From assembly GCF_015831345.1 (NCBI RefSeq), contig NZ_JADWYS010000001.1, positions 1,808,118 to 1,872,117 of the forward strand: 64,000 nt of DNA, written 5' to 3'. The stretch comes from Caenimonas aquaedulcis (GTDB lineage Bacteria > Pseudomonadota > Gammaproteobacteria > Burkholderiales > Burkholderiaceae_C). The position numbers were made by a program, and so were the translations under genes. The notes beneath the pieces are model-generated. The model had not been told where the DNA came from and made no database searches. It worked only from the letters and a program-made list of their open reading frames with translations. Positions 52,556-63,655 of this stretch are shown here, piece after piece (positions within the stretch are counted from its first letter, which is position 1; the number at the start of each line of letters is the position of its first letter).

Positions 52556-55500
52556 CAGACCAGCACCCGCTCGATGCCGCCGTTGTTCGCCGCGGCGACG
52601 TACTCGGGCATCCAGTTGTCGCCCAGGATGCGGTTGGCCATCTCGACCACGATGTAGTCGGCTTCCAGCAGGCCGTTCTGCAGGTCGTGGCTGTAGCGGT
52701 TCAGGCCCTGCAGGCAGCTCGGGCAGCTCGTGAGGATCTTGATGTTCTCCTTCGCGCCGAGCTTGCCCGTTTCGCGCAGCGCGGCCTCGTCCTTGCGAAG
52801 TTCCTCTTCCTTGCGGAAGCGCACCTGCGTGGAGATGTCCGGCCGGGTCACGGCGAAGGTCCCCGACTCGCCGCAGCAGCGATCCGACTTGCGCACGGTG
52901 TCGCCGACGAGCGCCTTCACCGTCTTCATCGGGTCCTGCAGCTTCATCGGCGTGTGGCAGGGGTCGTGGTACATGTACGCTCCCGCCGAATTCGACGCGT
53001 CGAGCGTGATGCCTTTTTCCAGCAGGTACTCGTGGATGTCGATGATGCGACAGCCCGGGAAGATCTTGTCGAACTCGTAGCCCTGCAGCTGGTCGTAGCA
53101 CGTGCCGCAGCTCACCACCACCGTTTTGATGTCCAGGTAGTTCAACGTGTTGGCCACCCGGTGGAACAGCACGCGGTTGTCGGTGATGATCTTCTCGGCC
53201 TTGTCGTACTGGCCCGAGCCGCGCTGCGGGTAGCCGCAGCAGAGGTAGCCCGGGGGCAGCACCGTCTGCACGCCCGCGTGCCAGAGCATCGCCTGCGTGG
53301 CGAGGCCCACCTGCGAAAACAGGCGCTCCGAACCGCATCCCGGAAAGTAGAAGACCGCTTCCGTCTCCGCATTCGTCGCCTTCGGGTCGCGGATGATCGG
53401 GACGTAATCCTTGTCCTCGATGTCCAGCAGCGCACGCGCCGTTTTCTTGGGCAAATTACCCGGGAGCTTCTTGTTCACGAAGTGGACGATCTGCTCCTTG
53501 ATCGGCGCGCGGTCGTGCGTCGCCGGGGGCTTTCTCACCTGGAAGTGGGCAAACCCGCGCAGCAGGTCGTTGGCCAGGCGCTGGACCTTGAAGCCGATGC
53601 CCACCATCGCGCCGCGAATGAGCTTGATCGTTTCCGGGTTCGTCGCGTTCAGCATCAGCATGGCTGCCGCATTCCCGGGCCGGAAACTCTTCTTGCCCAT
53701 CTTGCGCAGCAGGTTGCGCATGTTCATGGACACGTCACCGAAGTCGATCTTCACCGGGCAGGGCGACAGGCACTTGTGGCACACGGTGCAGTGGTCGGAG
53801 ACGTCCTCGAACTCCTCCCAGTGCTTGATGGATACGCCGCGCCGGGTCTGCTCCTCGTAGAGGAAGGCCTCGACCAGCAGCGAGGTCGCGAGGATCTTGT
53901 TGCGCGGGCTGTACAGCAGGTTCGCGCGAGGCACGTGCGTCGCGCAGACCGGCTTGCACTTGCCGCACCGCAGGCAGTCCTTGATGCTGTCGCTGATCGC
54001 GCCGATGTCGCTCTGCTGCATGATGAGCGATTCGTGCCCCATCAGCCCGAAGCTGGGCGTGTAGGCGTTCGTGAGGTCCGCATAGACGGACGTCGGCGAA
54101 TCCTGCTGGGCGTGCCGCAGCAGCTTGCCCTTGTTGAAGCGCCCCTCCGGATCGACTTCCTGCTTGTAGTCCGCGAAAGGCTTGAGCTCCTCGTCGGTGA
54201 GGAATTCCAGCTTGGTGATGCCGATGCCGTGTTCGCCCGAGATCACGCCATTGAGCGAACGCGCGAGGACCATGATGCGCTTCACCGCGGCGTGCGCCGA
54301 CTGCAGCATCTCGTAGTCGTCGCTGTTGACGGGGATGTTGGTGTGCACGTTGCCGTCGCCCGCGTGCATGTGCAGCGCGACCCACACGCGGCCCTTGAGC
54401 ACTCGCTGGTGGATGGCGTTGCACTCCGCGAGGATCGCGGCGAAGGGTTCGCCCGCGAAGATCGTCTGCAGCGGCGCGCGGATCTGCGTCTTCCAGCTGG
54501 CGCGCAGGGAGTGGTCCTGCAGCTCCGGGAACAGCGTGTCGACCTTGGCGAGCCAGCCGCGCCAGAGGGCGCGCACGTCGCGCACGAGTTCCAGCGCCTG
54601 GCCGACTCGGTCCTCCAGCAGTTCTGCAGAGGGAATTTCGCTCGCGTCGTCCTGCTTGCCCAGCGGCAGGTTGCCCCGGGCGAAGAAGGCCTCGAGCTCG
54701 TCGGCCAGCTTGATCTTGTTGGCAAGCGACAGCTCGATGTTGATCCGCTCGATGCCGTCCGTGTACTCCGCCATGCGCGGCAGCGGAATCACGACGTCCT
54801 CGTTGATCTTGAAGGCGTTGGTGTGCTTGCTGATCGCGGCGGTGCGCTTCCTGTCGAGCCAGAACTTCTTGCGCGCTTCCGGGCTGATCGCGATGAAGCC
54901 TTCGCCGCTGCGTGAATTGGCGATGCGCACCACCTCAGAGGTCACCCGCGCCACGTCGTCGGCGTTGTCGCCGGAGATGTCGCCGAACAGCACCATCTTC
55001 GGCAGGATCGCCCGCTTGGACTTCGTGGAGTAGCCCACCGCTCGCAGGTAGCGGTCATCGAGGTGCTCCAGCCCCGCGAGCAGGACGCCGGAGCGCTGCT
55101 GCTCCGCGAACATGTAGTCCTTGATATCCACGATGCTGGGCACCGCGTCCTTCGCATTGCCGAAGAATTCGAGGCACACCGTGCGGGTGTGGCTGGGCAT
55201 GCGGTGCACGATCCAGCGCGCGCTGGTGATGAGGCCGTCGCAGCCTTCCTTCTGGATGCCGGGCAGGCCGGAGAGGAACTTGTCCGTGACGTCCTTGCCC
55301 AGGCCCTCCTTGCGGAAGGTGTGGCCCGGGATCTCGAGCCGCGTCGTGCGGATCGGGGTCTTGCCGTCGGCCTGGAAGTAGCGCAGCTCGAAGGTCGCGA
55401 CGTCCGCGTCGTGGATCTTGCCGAGGTTATGGTCCAGGCGCACCACTTCCAGCCATTGCGCCTGCGGCGTCACCATGCGCCACGACAGGAGGTTGTCCAG

Positions 55501-56439
55501 CGCGGTGCCCCAGAGCACGGCCTTCTTGCCGCCCGCGTTCATCGCGACGTTGCCGCCAATGCACGAGGCTTCCGCGGACGTCGGGTCCACGGCGAAGACG
55601 AAGCCGCCGCGCTCGGCCGCGTCCGCGACGCGTTGCGTGACGACGCCGGCTTCGGTCCAGATCGTCGGGCGCTTTTCGGTGTGGCCGGGAATGTCGATCA
55701 TCTCGACTTCGGTCATGGCCTCGAGCTTTTCAGTATTGATGACCGCGCTCTTCCAGGTCAGCGGCACCGCGCCGCCGGTGTAGCCGGTGCCGCCGCCGCG
55801 CGGGATGATCGTCAGGCCCAGGTCGATGCAGCCCTTCACCAGGCCGGCCATCTCTTCTTCCGTATCGGGCGTGAGCACCACGAAGGGGTATTCCACGCGC
55901 CAGTCGGTCGCGTCCGTCACGTGGGAGACGCGCGACAGGCCGTCGTACTTGATGTTGTCCTTCGCGGTGTAGCGGCGCAGGGCGCGCGCCGCCTGTTTGC
56001 GCAGGGCGCCCATCTCGCGGAAGCTCTCGTCGAAGGCTTCCACCGCCTTGCCCGCCGCCTGCAGCAGTTCGGCCACGAGGCCGTCGCGCCCCGCGTCGCC
56101 CGCCGACTCCCGCCGCTTCTGCACTTCGGCCAGGCGGTGGTGCAGGGCCTCGACCAGCTGGCCGCGGCGCTTCGGGTTGTCCAGCAGGTCGTCCTGCAGG
56201 TAGGGATTACGCTGCACGACCCAGATGTCGCCCAGCACCTCGTACAGCATCCGGGCGGAGCGCCCCGTGCGGCGCTCGTCGCGCAGCTCGTTCAGCACGT
56301 CCCAGGCCCGGGGACCGAGCAGGCGGATCACGATTTCGCGATCGGAGAACGAGGTGTAGTTGTACGGAATCTCGCGCAGGCGGGGGACGTCGTCCCGGGC
56401 CGCGTCCATGAGGTGATTGAGCGTTGTGGGTGCGTTCAT
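52555..56439 (-). CDS. DUF3683-type FAD/Fe-S oxidoreductase (giant glycolate/D-lactate dehydrogenase-like)
   Basis: 1294 aa. Order: N-terminal DUF3683-like domain ([21 protein letters not shown]), FAD_binding_4 ([29 protein letters not shown]), FAD-oxidase C-terminal domain, two 4Fe-4S motifs ([11 protein letters not shown] and [11 protein letters not shown]), and two CCG-type repeats (FPGCGSE...[15 protein letters not shown]...RCCGES). It looks like GlcD and GlcF-type parts of a membrane-linked 2-hydroxyacid or D-lactate dehydrogenase in one chain. The ATG at 56439 is set by [11 protein letters not shown]; a longer frame to 57636 crosses ugpB and is rejected. No signal. Confidence 0.94.
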   Translation of the reverse strand: MNAPTTLNHLMDAARDDVPRLREIPYNYTSFSDREIVIRLLGPRAWDVLNELRDERRTGRSARMLYEVLGDIWVVQRNPYLQDDLLDNPKRRGQLVEALHHRLAEVQKRRESAGDAGRDGLVAELLQAAGKAVEAFDESFREMGALRKQAARALRRYTAKDNIKYDGLSRVSHVTDATDWRVEYPFVVLTPDTEEEMAGLVKGCIDLGLTIIPRGGGTGYTGGAVPLTWKSAVINTEKLEAMTEVEMIDIPGHTEKRPTIWTEAGVVTQRVADAAERGGFVFAVDPTSAEASCIGGNVAMNAGGKKAVLWGTALDNLLSWRMVTPQAQWLEVVRLDHNLGKIHDADVATFELRYFQADGKTPIRTTRLEIPGHTFRKEGLGKDVTDKFLSGLPGIQKEGCDGLITSARWIVHRMPSHTRTVCLEFFGNAKDAVPSIVDIKDYMFAEQQRSGVLLAGLEHLDDRYLRAVGYSTKSKRAILPKMVLFGDISGDNADDVARVTSEVVRIANSRSGEGFIAISPEARKKFWLDRKRTAAISKHTNAFKINEDVVIPLPRMAEYTDGIERINIELSLANKIKLADELEAFFARGNLPLGKQDDASEIPSAELLEDRVGQALELVRDVRALWRGWLAKVDTLFPELQDHSLRASWKTQIRAPLQTIFAGEPFAAILAECNAIHQRVLKGRVWVALHMHAGDGNVHTNIPVNSDDYEMLQSAHAAVKRIMVLARSLNGVISGEHGIGITKLEFLTDEELKPFADYKQEVDPEGRFNKGKLLRHAQQDSPTSVYADLTNAYTPSFGLMGHESLIMQQSDIGAISDSIKDCLRCGKCKPVCATHVPRANLLYSPRNKILATSLLVEAFLYEEQTRRGVSIKHWEEFEDVSDHCTVCHKCLSPCPVKIDFGDVSMNMRNLLRKMGKKSFRPGNAAAMLMLNATNPETIKLIRGAMVGIGFKVQRLANDLLRGFAHFQVRKPPATHDRAPIKEQIVHFVNKKLPGNLPKKTARALLDIEDKDYVPIIRDPKATNAETEAVFYFPGCGSERLFSQVGLATQAMLWHAGVQTVLPPGYLCCGYPQRGSGQYDKAEKIITDNRVLFHRVANTLNYLDIKTVVVSCGTCYDQLQGYEFDKIFPGCRIIDIHEYLLEKGITLDASNSAGAYMYHDPCHTPMKLQDPMKTVKALVGDTVRKSDRCCGESGTFAVTRPDISTQVRFRKEEELRKDEAALRETGKLGAKENIKILTSCPSCLQGLNRYSHDLQNGLLEADYIVVEMANRILGDNWMPEYVAAANNGGIERVLV

Positions 56440-56521
56440 GGGGGGGTGGATTGATGTTACCGCAGTGCAGCATGCTGCGCGGGCGGAGGGCGAACTGCAC
56501 TTTGGCTCATGGGAAACCCGC

Positions 56522-56551
56522 TTGTGGCGTGTCCCGCGCGCAATGTTTAAT
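56522..56551 (+). promoter_or_regulatory. Putative ugp operon promoter
   Basis: TTGTGG (-35) 18 bp before TTTAAT (-10), 72 bp before the ugpB ATG. Each is a moderate match. A 12-bp palindrome GCAGCATGCTGC at 56467-56478 lies further upstream and could be a regulator site for ugpB or the divergent DUF3683 gene. Confidence 0.45.
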
Positions 56552-56622
56552 CGGCGGTCACAAATGGGCGGTACAGTCGCCCCCTTCCGGACCACCGGAC
56601 GCACTTTCATACAGGAGTACTC

Positions 56623-57930
56623 ATGAAACAGAAATTGACCGCGCTCGTGCTGGCCGCGGCCGCATCGTTCGCAGCGCACGCCCAGACCGAAATCCAGTGG
56701 TGGCATTCCATGACTGCCGTGAACGGCGAATGGGTCAACGACCTGGCAAAAGAATTCAACGCACGCCAGAAAGACTACAAGGTCGTGCCCGTCTACAAGG
56801 GCAGCTACGACGAATCCATGACAGCGGCGATCGCGGCCTTCCGCGCCGGCAACGCACCCAACATCCTCCAGGTGTTCGAAGTGGGCACCGCCACGATGAT
56901 GGCCAGCAAGAACGCCATCGTGCCCGTCACCAAGGTGATGAACGACGCCGGCAAGAAGTTCGACGCCTCGGTGTACATCCCGGCGGTCGCGAGCTACTAC
57001 ACCGCGCCCAACGGCCAGATGATGAGCTTCCCGTTCAACAGCTCGACCACGGTCTTCTACATCAACAAGGACGCGTTCGACAAGGCGGGCCTGGACACCA
57101 ACAAGCTGCCCGCGACCTGGCCCGAAGTGGCGCTCGCCGCGGCCAAGCTCAAGGCGAGCGGCCACAAGTGCCCGCTGACCATCGGCTGGCAGGGCTGGAC
57201 GCAGCTGGAGAGCTTCTCCACCTGGCACAACACGCTGCTCGCCACCAAACGCAACGGCCTCGACGGCATGGACGCGCGGCTCGTCGGCAACTCGCCGCTG
57301 CACGTGCGCCACATCGAGAACCTGGGCAACATGGCCAAAACCGGCCTCTTCGTCTACAAGGGCCGCAACAACACCGCCGAAGGTTCGTTCGTCTCGGGCG
57401 AGTGCGCGATGATCACGACCTCGTCGGGCTTCTACGGCAACGTGGCCAAGAACGCGAAATTCAAGTTCACCGTGGCGCCCCTGCCCTTCTACCCCGACGT
57501 CGCAGGCGCACCGCAGAACACCGTGATCGGCGGCGCGAGCCTGTGGGTCATGGCCGGCAAGAAGCCGGAGGAATACAAGGGCGTCGCCGCCTTCTTCGAG
57601 TACCTGTCCAACCCTGAAGTGCAATCGGCCAGCCACAAGCGCACGGGCTACCTGCCCGTTACGCTCGCGTCGTACAAGCTGACGGAAGACTCGGGCTTCT
57701 ACAAGCAGAACCCCGGTACGGACACGGCGGTGAACCAGATGGTGCGCAAGACCACCGACAAGTCGCGCGGCATCCGCCTGGGCAACTACGTGCAGATCCG
57801 CACCATCGAGGACGAAGAGCTCGAGCAGGTGTGGGCCGGCAAGAAGACCGCCAAGGAAGCCCTAGACTCCATCGTGAAGCGCGGCAACGAACTGCTCGAG
57901 CGCTTCGAGAAGGCGAACAAGGGTTCCTGA
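56623..57930 (+). CDS. ugpB: sn-Glycerol-3-phosphate ABC transporter, substrate-binding protein
   Basis: 435 aa. Sec signal peptide (residues 1-20, AHA/QTEIQ), then the family 1 solute-binding fold: [25 protein letters not shown] at the start. UgpB binds glycerol-3-phosphate or glycerophosphodiesters in the periplasm. AGGAG precedes the ATG. Followed by an intrinsic terminator before ugpA, consistent with excess UgpB. Confidence 0.94.
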   Translation: MKQKLTALVLAAAASFAAHAQTEIQWWHSMTAVNGEWVNDLAKEFNARQKDYKVVPVYKGSYDESMTAAIAAFRAGNAPNILQVFEVGTATMMASKNAIVPVTKVMNDAGKKFDASVYIPAVASYYTAPNGQMMSFPFNSSTTVFYINKDAFDKAGLDTNKLPATWPEVALAAAKLKASGHKCPLTIGWQGWTQLESFSTWHNTLLATKRNGLDGMDARLVGNSPLHVRHIENLGNMAKTGLFVYKGRNNTAEGSFVSGECAMITTSSGFYGNVAKNAKFKFTVAPLPFYPDVAGAPQNTVIGGASLWVMAGKKPEEYKGVAAFFEYLSNPEVQSASHKRTGYLPVTLASYKLTEDSGFYKQNPGTDTAVNQMVRKTTDKSRGIRLGNYVQIRTIEDEELEQVWAGKKTAKEALDSIVKRGNELLERFEKANKGS

Positions 57931-57962
57931 GGACCCGGCCCCGTCGGGGGGCCATCGCAAGG

Positions 57963-57987
57963 AGCGGCCTGCGGGCCGCTTTCTTTT
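57963..57987 (+). terminator. Intrinsic terminator/attenuator between ugpB and ugpA
   Basis: AGCGGCC-TGCG-GGCCGCT stem, then TTCTTTT. Placed 33 bp after the ugpB stop and 32 bp before the ugpA start. It would cut most transcripts after ugpB and let a fraction continue. Confidence 0.7.
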
Positions 57988-58018
57988 CCGCGCCACGCGG
58001 TGACACAATGGGAATGCA

Positions 58019-58900
58019 ATGGAGAAGCGGGTCACTTTCAAATCGTCATGGCTGCCCTGGCTGCTGCTCGCGCCGCAGGCGGTCATCATCGGCGTCTTTT
58101 TCTTCTGGCCCGCGGCCCAGGCGCTGCTCCAGTCGTTCCAGCAACAGGACGCCTTCGGCACCTCCGTGCAGTGGGCCGGGCTGGAGAACTACCGCAATCT
58201 TTTCAACGACGCGACTTACCTCGAATCGTTCAAGACCACGGCGATGTTCTCGCTGTTCGTGGCGTTCTTCGGCATCTCCCTGTCGCTGTTCCTCGCCTAC
58301 TTCGCCGACCGCGTCACGCGAGGCACGCTCTTCTACCGCACGCTCCTGATCTGGCCCTATGCGGTGGCGCCGGCCGTCGCGGGCGTGGTGTGGCTGTTCC
58401 TGTTTTCCGGCAGCATCGGCGTGATCGCCTACTGGCTGCACAACGCGGGCCTGCCCTGGGACCCCCTGCTCAACGGCAACCACGCGATGGCTCTGGTCAT
58501 CATGGCGGCGGTATGGAAGCAGCTTTCCTATAACTTCCTTTTCTTCGTCGCCGGGTTGCAAAGCATCCCGCGCTCGTTGATCGAGGCGGCCGCCATCGAC
58601 GGCGCCGGGCCGTGGCGCCGCTTCTGGTCGATCCAGTTTCCGCTGCTGTCGCCCACGACCTTCTTCCTGCTGGTGATCAACGTGGTCTACGCGTTCTTCG
58701 ACACTTTCGGCATCATCGACGCCGCCACGCACGGTGGACCGGGCAAGGACACGTCGATCCTGGTCTACAAGGTGTACTTCGACGGCTTCAAGGCGCTGGA
58801 CCTCGGCGGCTCCGCGGCCCAATCGGCGGTGCTGATGGTGATTGTCATTGCCCTCACCGTGATCCAGTTCCGCTTCGTGGAAAAGAAGGTGAATTACTGA
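58019..58900 (+). CDS. ugpA: sn-Glycerol-3-phosphate ABC transporter permease
   Basis: 293 aa, six TM helices. EAA motif for contact with the ATPase: [26 protein letters not shown]. Opens with [22 protein letters not shown]. Its stop overlaps the ugpE start (TGATG). Second gene of ugpBAECQ. Confidence 0.95.
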   Translation: MEKRVTFKSSWLPWLLLAPQAVIIGVFFFWPAAQALLQSFQQQDAFGTSVQWAGLENYRNLFNDATYLESFKTTAMFSLFVAFFGISLSLFLAYFADRVTRGTLFYRTLLIWPYAVAPAVAGVVWLFLFSGSIGVIAYWLHNAGLPWDPLLNGNHAMALVIMAAVWKQLSYNFLFFVAGLQSIPRSLIEAAAIDGAGPWRRFWSIQFPLLSPTTFFLLVINVVYAFFDTFGIIDAATHGGPGKDTSILVYKVYFDGFKALDLGGSAAQSAVLMVIVIALTVIQFRFVEKKVNY

Positions 58901-59754
58901 TGGTCGAGCGCAGCCGCATCCTCACCTTCATCACCCACGCGGTGCTGATCATCGGCGTCCTGATCGTGGCGTTCCCGGTCTACCTCACGTTCGTGGCGTC
59001 CACGCACACCACGCAGGACATCCTGCAGGTGCCCATGCCGCTCACGCCGGGTACGCACCTGGCCGACAACTACCGCGCCGCCCTGATGGGCGAGCGCAGC
59101 GGCGGCGGCTCGCATGCGCCGGTTGCACGCATGATGACCGTCAGCCTCATCATGGCCGTGGCCATCGCCGTGGGCAAGATCGCGATCTCGCTGCTGTCGG
59201 CCTTCGCCATCGTGTACTTCCGCTTCCCTTTCCGGATGGCGTTCTTCTGGGCCGTGTTCATCACGCTCATGCTGCCGGTGGAGGTGCGCATCCTGCCCAC
59301 CTACAAGGTCGTCTCCGACCTCGGCATGCTCAACTCCTATGCGGGCCTCACGATTCCGCTCATTGCGTCGGCGACGGCGACATTCCTGTACCGCCAGTTC
59401 TTCCTGACCGTGCCGGACGAACTGACCGAGGCGGCCCGCATGGACGGCGCGGGGCCGATGCGCTTCTTCAAGGACGTGCTGCTGCCGCTGTCGGCGACCA
59501 GCACCGCGGCCCTCTTCGTCATCCAGTTCATCTACGGGTGGAACCAGTACCTGTGGCCGCTCCTGGTGACGACGCAGGAGAACATGTACCCCGTCGTGCT
59601 GGGCATCAAGCAGATGATGCCCACCGGCGGCGACGCGCAGATCGAATGGAACGTGGTGATGGCCACCGCCATCCTCGCCATGCTGCCGCCCGCGCTGGTG
59701 GTCACGCTGATGCAGAAGTGGTTCGTCAAGGGCCTGGTGGACACGGAAAAGTAA
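58900..59754 (+). CDS. ugpE: sn-Glycerol-3-phosphate ABC transporter permease
   Basis: 284 aa, six TM helices. EAA motif ELTEAARMDGAGPMRFFKDVLLPLS. C-terminal GLVDTEK. Start at the overlapping ATG, the longer reading is out of frame with ugpA and rejected. Partner of UgpA. Confidence 0.95.
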   Translation: MVERSRILTFITHAVLIIGVLIVAFPVYLTFVASTHTTQDILQVPMPLTPGTHLADNYRAALMGERSGGGSHAPVARMMTVSLIMAVAIAVGKIAISLLSAFAIVYFRFPFRMAFFWAVFITLMLPVEVRILPTYKVVSDLGMLNSYAGLTIPLIASATATFLYRQFFLTVPDELTEAARMDGAGPMRFFKDVLLPLSATSTAALFVIQFIYGWNQYLWPLLVTTQENMYPVVLGIKQMMPTGGDAQIEWNVVMATAILAMLPPALVVTLMQKWFVKGLVDTEK

Positions 59755-59790
59755 AGAGCTGGAAATGAAGAACATGAGGAGTACCTACTG

Positions 59791-60791
<1,001 letters not shown>

Positions 60792-60795
<4 letters not shown>

Positions 60796-61556
60796 CGGAC
60801 AAGCCCTGGCCCTACCCGCGCTGGGTCGCGCATCGCGGCGCCGGCAAGCTGGCGCCGGAAAACACGCTCGCCGCGTTCAAGCTCGGGGCGAGCCACGGCT
60901 ATCGCATGTTCGAGTGCGACGCCAAGCTGTCGTCGGATGGCGTGCCTTTCCTCATGCACGACGCGACGCTGACGCGCACGACGAATGTGCGCGAGATCTT
61001 CGGGCCCGCGCCCAGCGCGACAGGCGGGGACCATCCCTGGAGCGAACTCGCAAAGCTCGACGCCGGCGGCTGGCATTCGCGCGCCTACGCCGGGGAGCCA
61101 CTGCCGACGCTCGAGAACATCTCGCGCTATTGCATCGCGAACGGCCACCTGTTGAACATCGAGATCAAGCCGACGCCCGGTGTCGAACGCTTCACCGGCG
61201 AGGTCGTGGCGCGCCACGCCGACAGGCTCTGGAACAACGCGCCCATCCCGCCGCTGCTCACTTCGTTCCAGGTGGAATCGCTGGAGGGCGCGCAGGCCAC
61301 GGCACCGCACCTGCCGCGCGGGCTGCTGCTGGACACGCTCTGGAAGGGCTGGCTGGAAACCGCGCTCACGCTGGATTGCACCGCCATCGTCTGCAACCAT
61401 GCGCTGTGGGACACAAGCAGCGTGACGCAGGCGAAGAGCGCGGGCTTTCGCTGCCTCAGCTACACCGTCAACGACGAGTGGGCGGCGCAGCGCCTGGTGG
61501 ACCTCGGCACGGACGGCATCATCACCGACCGCGTGGATTTGTTCCCGCCTACTTGA
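60792..61556 (+). CDS. ugpQ: Glycerophosphodiester phosphodiesterase
   Basis: 254 aa, cytosolic. GDPD motifs: [18 protein letters not shown] with catalytic His, [18 protein letters not shown]. It hydrolyses glycerophosphodiesters brought in by Ugp to glycerol-3-phosphate and alcohol. Starts at GTG (overlapping the ugpC TGA), the only start that keeps the conserved N-terminus. Converges with DUF3501 (8-bp overlap). Confidence 0.93.
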
Positions 61557-62139
61557 GGTCCCCGGCCAGCGACGCGAGCGGCTCCGGCGCGATGATCGTG
61601 TGCGCCGGGTAGTTGCGGTGATCGCAGCCCAGCTTCACGCTCGCACCCGCCTTGATCGCCGCCACCATCGCCGGCGTGAACTCGAAACGCACGAAGTGCA
61701 CGGCCGATGTCTTCTCGTCGTTCTCGCGGTCGAGGTCTTCGTCGGCAATGGCGTACACGCGCTCGTGCCCCTCGACCTCCACGAACATGCGGTCTTCGAT
61801 GCCGATGAGGCGCGCAAGTTCGCGGCGGCGCTCGTTCTCGTCGGGGTACTCGATGAGCATCGTCGCCTTCCAGTTGCTGCCGTCGGGCATCAGCGGCGCA
61901 TAGGCCTCGATCTCCTGGGCGATGCCCTCCTCCTCGAAGATCTTCTCGATGCGCAGCATCTCCTGGATCTGGTAGCGGATGGTCATCTCGCTTTCGAACT
62001 GCAGCGTGACGTGGTCGCCGAGGGCGACGCTGCGCAGCTTGCGATGCGCGATCACTTCGCCCTTGCGCGCCTTGCGGTACTTGCTGTAGGCCTCCAGCGT
62101 CATGAGGCTGTCGGCGGTGATGTGTCCGGTGAGTTGCAT
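61549..62139 (-). CDS. DUF3501 family protein
   Basis: 196 aa, no TM or signal. Contains YSKYRKARKGEVIAHRKLR, ESEMTIRYQIQEMLRIEKIFEEEGIAQEIEAY, NWKATMLIEYPDENERRREL and CDHRNYPAHTI. DUF3501 typically accompanies the Fe-S/CCG protein and rubrerythrin. The start is two bases after that Fe-S gene's stop. Function unknown. Confidence 0.92.
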   Translation of the reverse strand: MQLTGHITADSLMTLEAYSKYRKARKGEVIAHRKLRSVALGDHVTLQFESEMTIRYQIQEMLRIEKIFEEEGIAQEIEAYAPLMPDGSNWKATMLIEYPDENERRRELARLIGIEDRMFVEVEGHERVYAIADEDLDRENDEKTSAVHFVRFEFTPAMVAAIKAGASVKLGCDHRNYPAHTIIAPEPLASLAGDLK

Positions 62140-62141
62140 GT

Positions 62142-63494
62142 TCAGTCCAACCCGTATGCCTTGCGCACCAGCGTGAGCGGATGGGCGAGCTGCGGTGTGC
62201 CCAGCGCGTTCACGTCGAAGCCCTGGTCGATGTGGTGGCCGCCCAACGGGCAGTCCGAGGCGATGTAATCCGGCGCGCCGCCCGCGGGATGCTCCGCCAT
62301 CTTCTTGAAGAGCGGCTTGCCGATCTTCATCGCCTGCTCATGGTAGGGCACCTTCACGCCGAAGGTGCCTGCGTGGCCCGAGCAGCGCTCGTTGGTGTGA
62401 ACCTGGGTGTCGGGCGCCATCTTGAGCATCTCCTCGGTCTTGCGGCCGATGTTCTGCACGCGCGTGTGGCATGGCACGTGATAGCTCACCTTGCCGAGGG
62501 ACTTCGGGAATTCGGTCTTGAGCAGGCCGTCGCGCTTGCGCTGCATGAGGTATTCGAACGGGTCCCACATCGCTTCCTTGACGGCCTGCACGTCGGCGTC
62601 ATGGGGATACATCAGCGGGATTTCCTGCTTGAACATGAGCGTGCAACTCGGTACCGCCGTGAGGATCGCCCAGCCCTCCTTCGCGTACTTCGCGAGGACG
62701 GGGATGTTCGCTTCCTTGCTCTCGTTCACCGAGTCGAGGTCGCCCAGTTCCAGCTTGGGCATGCCGCAGCATTTTTCCTTGTTGACGAGGACATAGGGCA
62801 CCTCGTTGTGCTCCAGCACCTTCAGGAGGTCGTGGCCGATGCCGGGCTCGTTGTAGTTGATGTAGCAGGTCGAGAAGATCGCGACCTTGCCGGGCGTCTT
62901 CGCGCCTTCCTTCACGGGGAAGTCCTTCGACTTGGGCGCGCCGGAGCGGAACTTGCGCGTCGCCAGCGCGGGGAGCCACGCATTGTGGTCGACGTGCAAC
63001 GCGGATTCCATGAGGGCACGGGCCGGCTTCGTCTGGTTCACCGCGTTGGCGACCTGCGTCACGATGGGAATGCCGGCGAACTGGCCGTGCACGTCGGTGG
63101 ACGACAGGAATTTCTCGCCGAAGCTCACGTCGCCGTTCTTGAACTTGATCGCCTTGGCGCGCAGCATGGTGTGCGGGAAATCCACGTTCCACTCGTGCGG
63201 GGGAACGTAGGGGCATTTGGTCATGTAGCAGAGGTCGCACAGGTAGCACTGGTCGACGACCTTCCAGTAGTCCTTGCGGTCGACCCCGTCGACTTCCTGC
63301 GTCTTGCTTTCGTCGACCAGGTCGAAGAGCGTGGGAAACGAGCCGCACAGGCTCACGCAGCGGCGGCAGCCGTGGCAGATGTCGAAGATGCGTTCGAGCT
63401 CGTCGAAGGTCTTCTTCTCGTCGTAGTACTCGGGATTCTTCCAGTCGATGGGATGCCGGGTCGGCGCTTCGAGGTTGCCTTCGCGTGATGCCAT
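62142..63494 (-). CDS. Fe-S/CCG-domain oxidoreductase (heterodisulfide-reductase-like)
   Basis: 450 aa. Two [4Fe-4S] motifs: C40, C43, C46, C50, and C83, C86, C89, C94. CCG-type cysteines follow: VNKEKCCGMPKL and later VPCHTR ... ERCSGHAGTFG. It resembles GlpC/HdrB-like redox proteins that pass electrons between a dehydrogenase and a carrier. Its gene partners are DUF3501 and rubrerythrin, suggesting a peroxide- or redox-stress role (inference). Confidence 0.92.
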   Translation of the reverse strand: MASREGNLEAPTRHPIDWKNPEYYDEKKTFDELERIFDICHGCRRCVSLCGSFPTLFDLVDESKTQEVDGVDRKDYWKVVDQCYLCDLCYMTKCPYVPPHEWNVDFPHTMLRAKAIKFKNGDVSFGEKFLSSTDVHGQFAGIPIVTQVANAVNQTKPARALMESALHVDHNAWLPALATRKFRSGAPKSKDFPVKEGAKTPGKVAIFSTCYINYNEPGIGHDLLKVLEHNEVPYVLVNKEKCCGMPKLELGDLDSVNESKEANIPVLAKYAKEGWAILTAVPSCTLMFKQEIPLMYPHDADVQAVKEAMWDPFEYLMQRKRDGLLKTEFPKSLGKVSYHVPCHTRVQNIGRKTEEMLKMAPDTQVHTNERCSGHAGTFGVKVPYHEQAMKIGKPLFKKMAEHPAGGAPDYIASDCPLGGHHIDQGFDVNALGTPQLAHPLTLVRKAYGLD

Positions 63495-63534
63495 TCTTGT
63501 TCTCTCGATGGGAGTGATTTGCCGCAGCCTTTTT

Positions 63535-63633
63535 GGACGCAGAAAGCGCAGAAATGACGCAGAAGAAATTCAAAAAAATTCAATTGAATTGTTCTTGTCT
63601 TCCTTCTGCGTCACTTCCGCGGGTTCTGCGTCC
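63535..63633. repeat. Large imperfect inverted repeat between rubrerythrin and Fe-S genes
   Basis: Arms of 31 bp (63535-63565 and 63603-63633) match at about 27 of 31 positions when one is reversed; each contains GACGCAGAAG. The centre is AT-rich and includes a perfect 14-bp palindrome AATTCAATTGAATT at 63577-63590. The structure resembles a MITE-like or dispersed intergenic element. The rubrerythrin transcript would run through it before the Fe-S gene. Confidence 0.75.
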
Positions 63634-63655
63634 TTGAACCCGCTTTCTCAGCGGA

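Noticed and set aside
52555..57636. Extended 1693-aa form of the DUF3683 protein
   Set aside because: The extra ~400 residues are antisense to ugpB and cross its promoter. The family N-terminus begins at [11 protein letters not shown].
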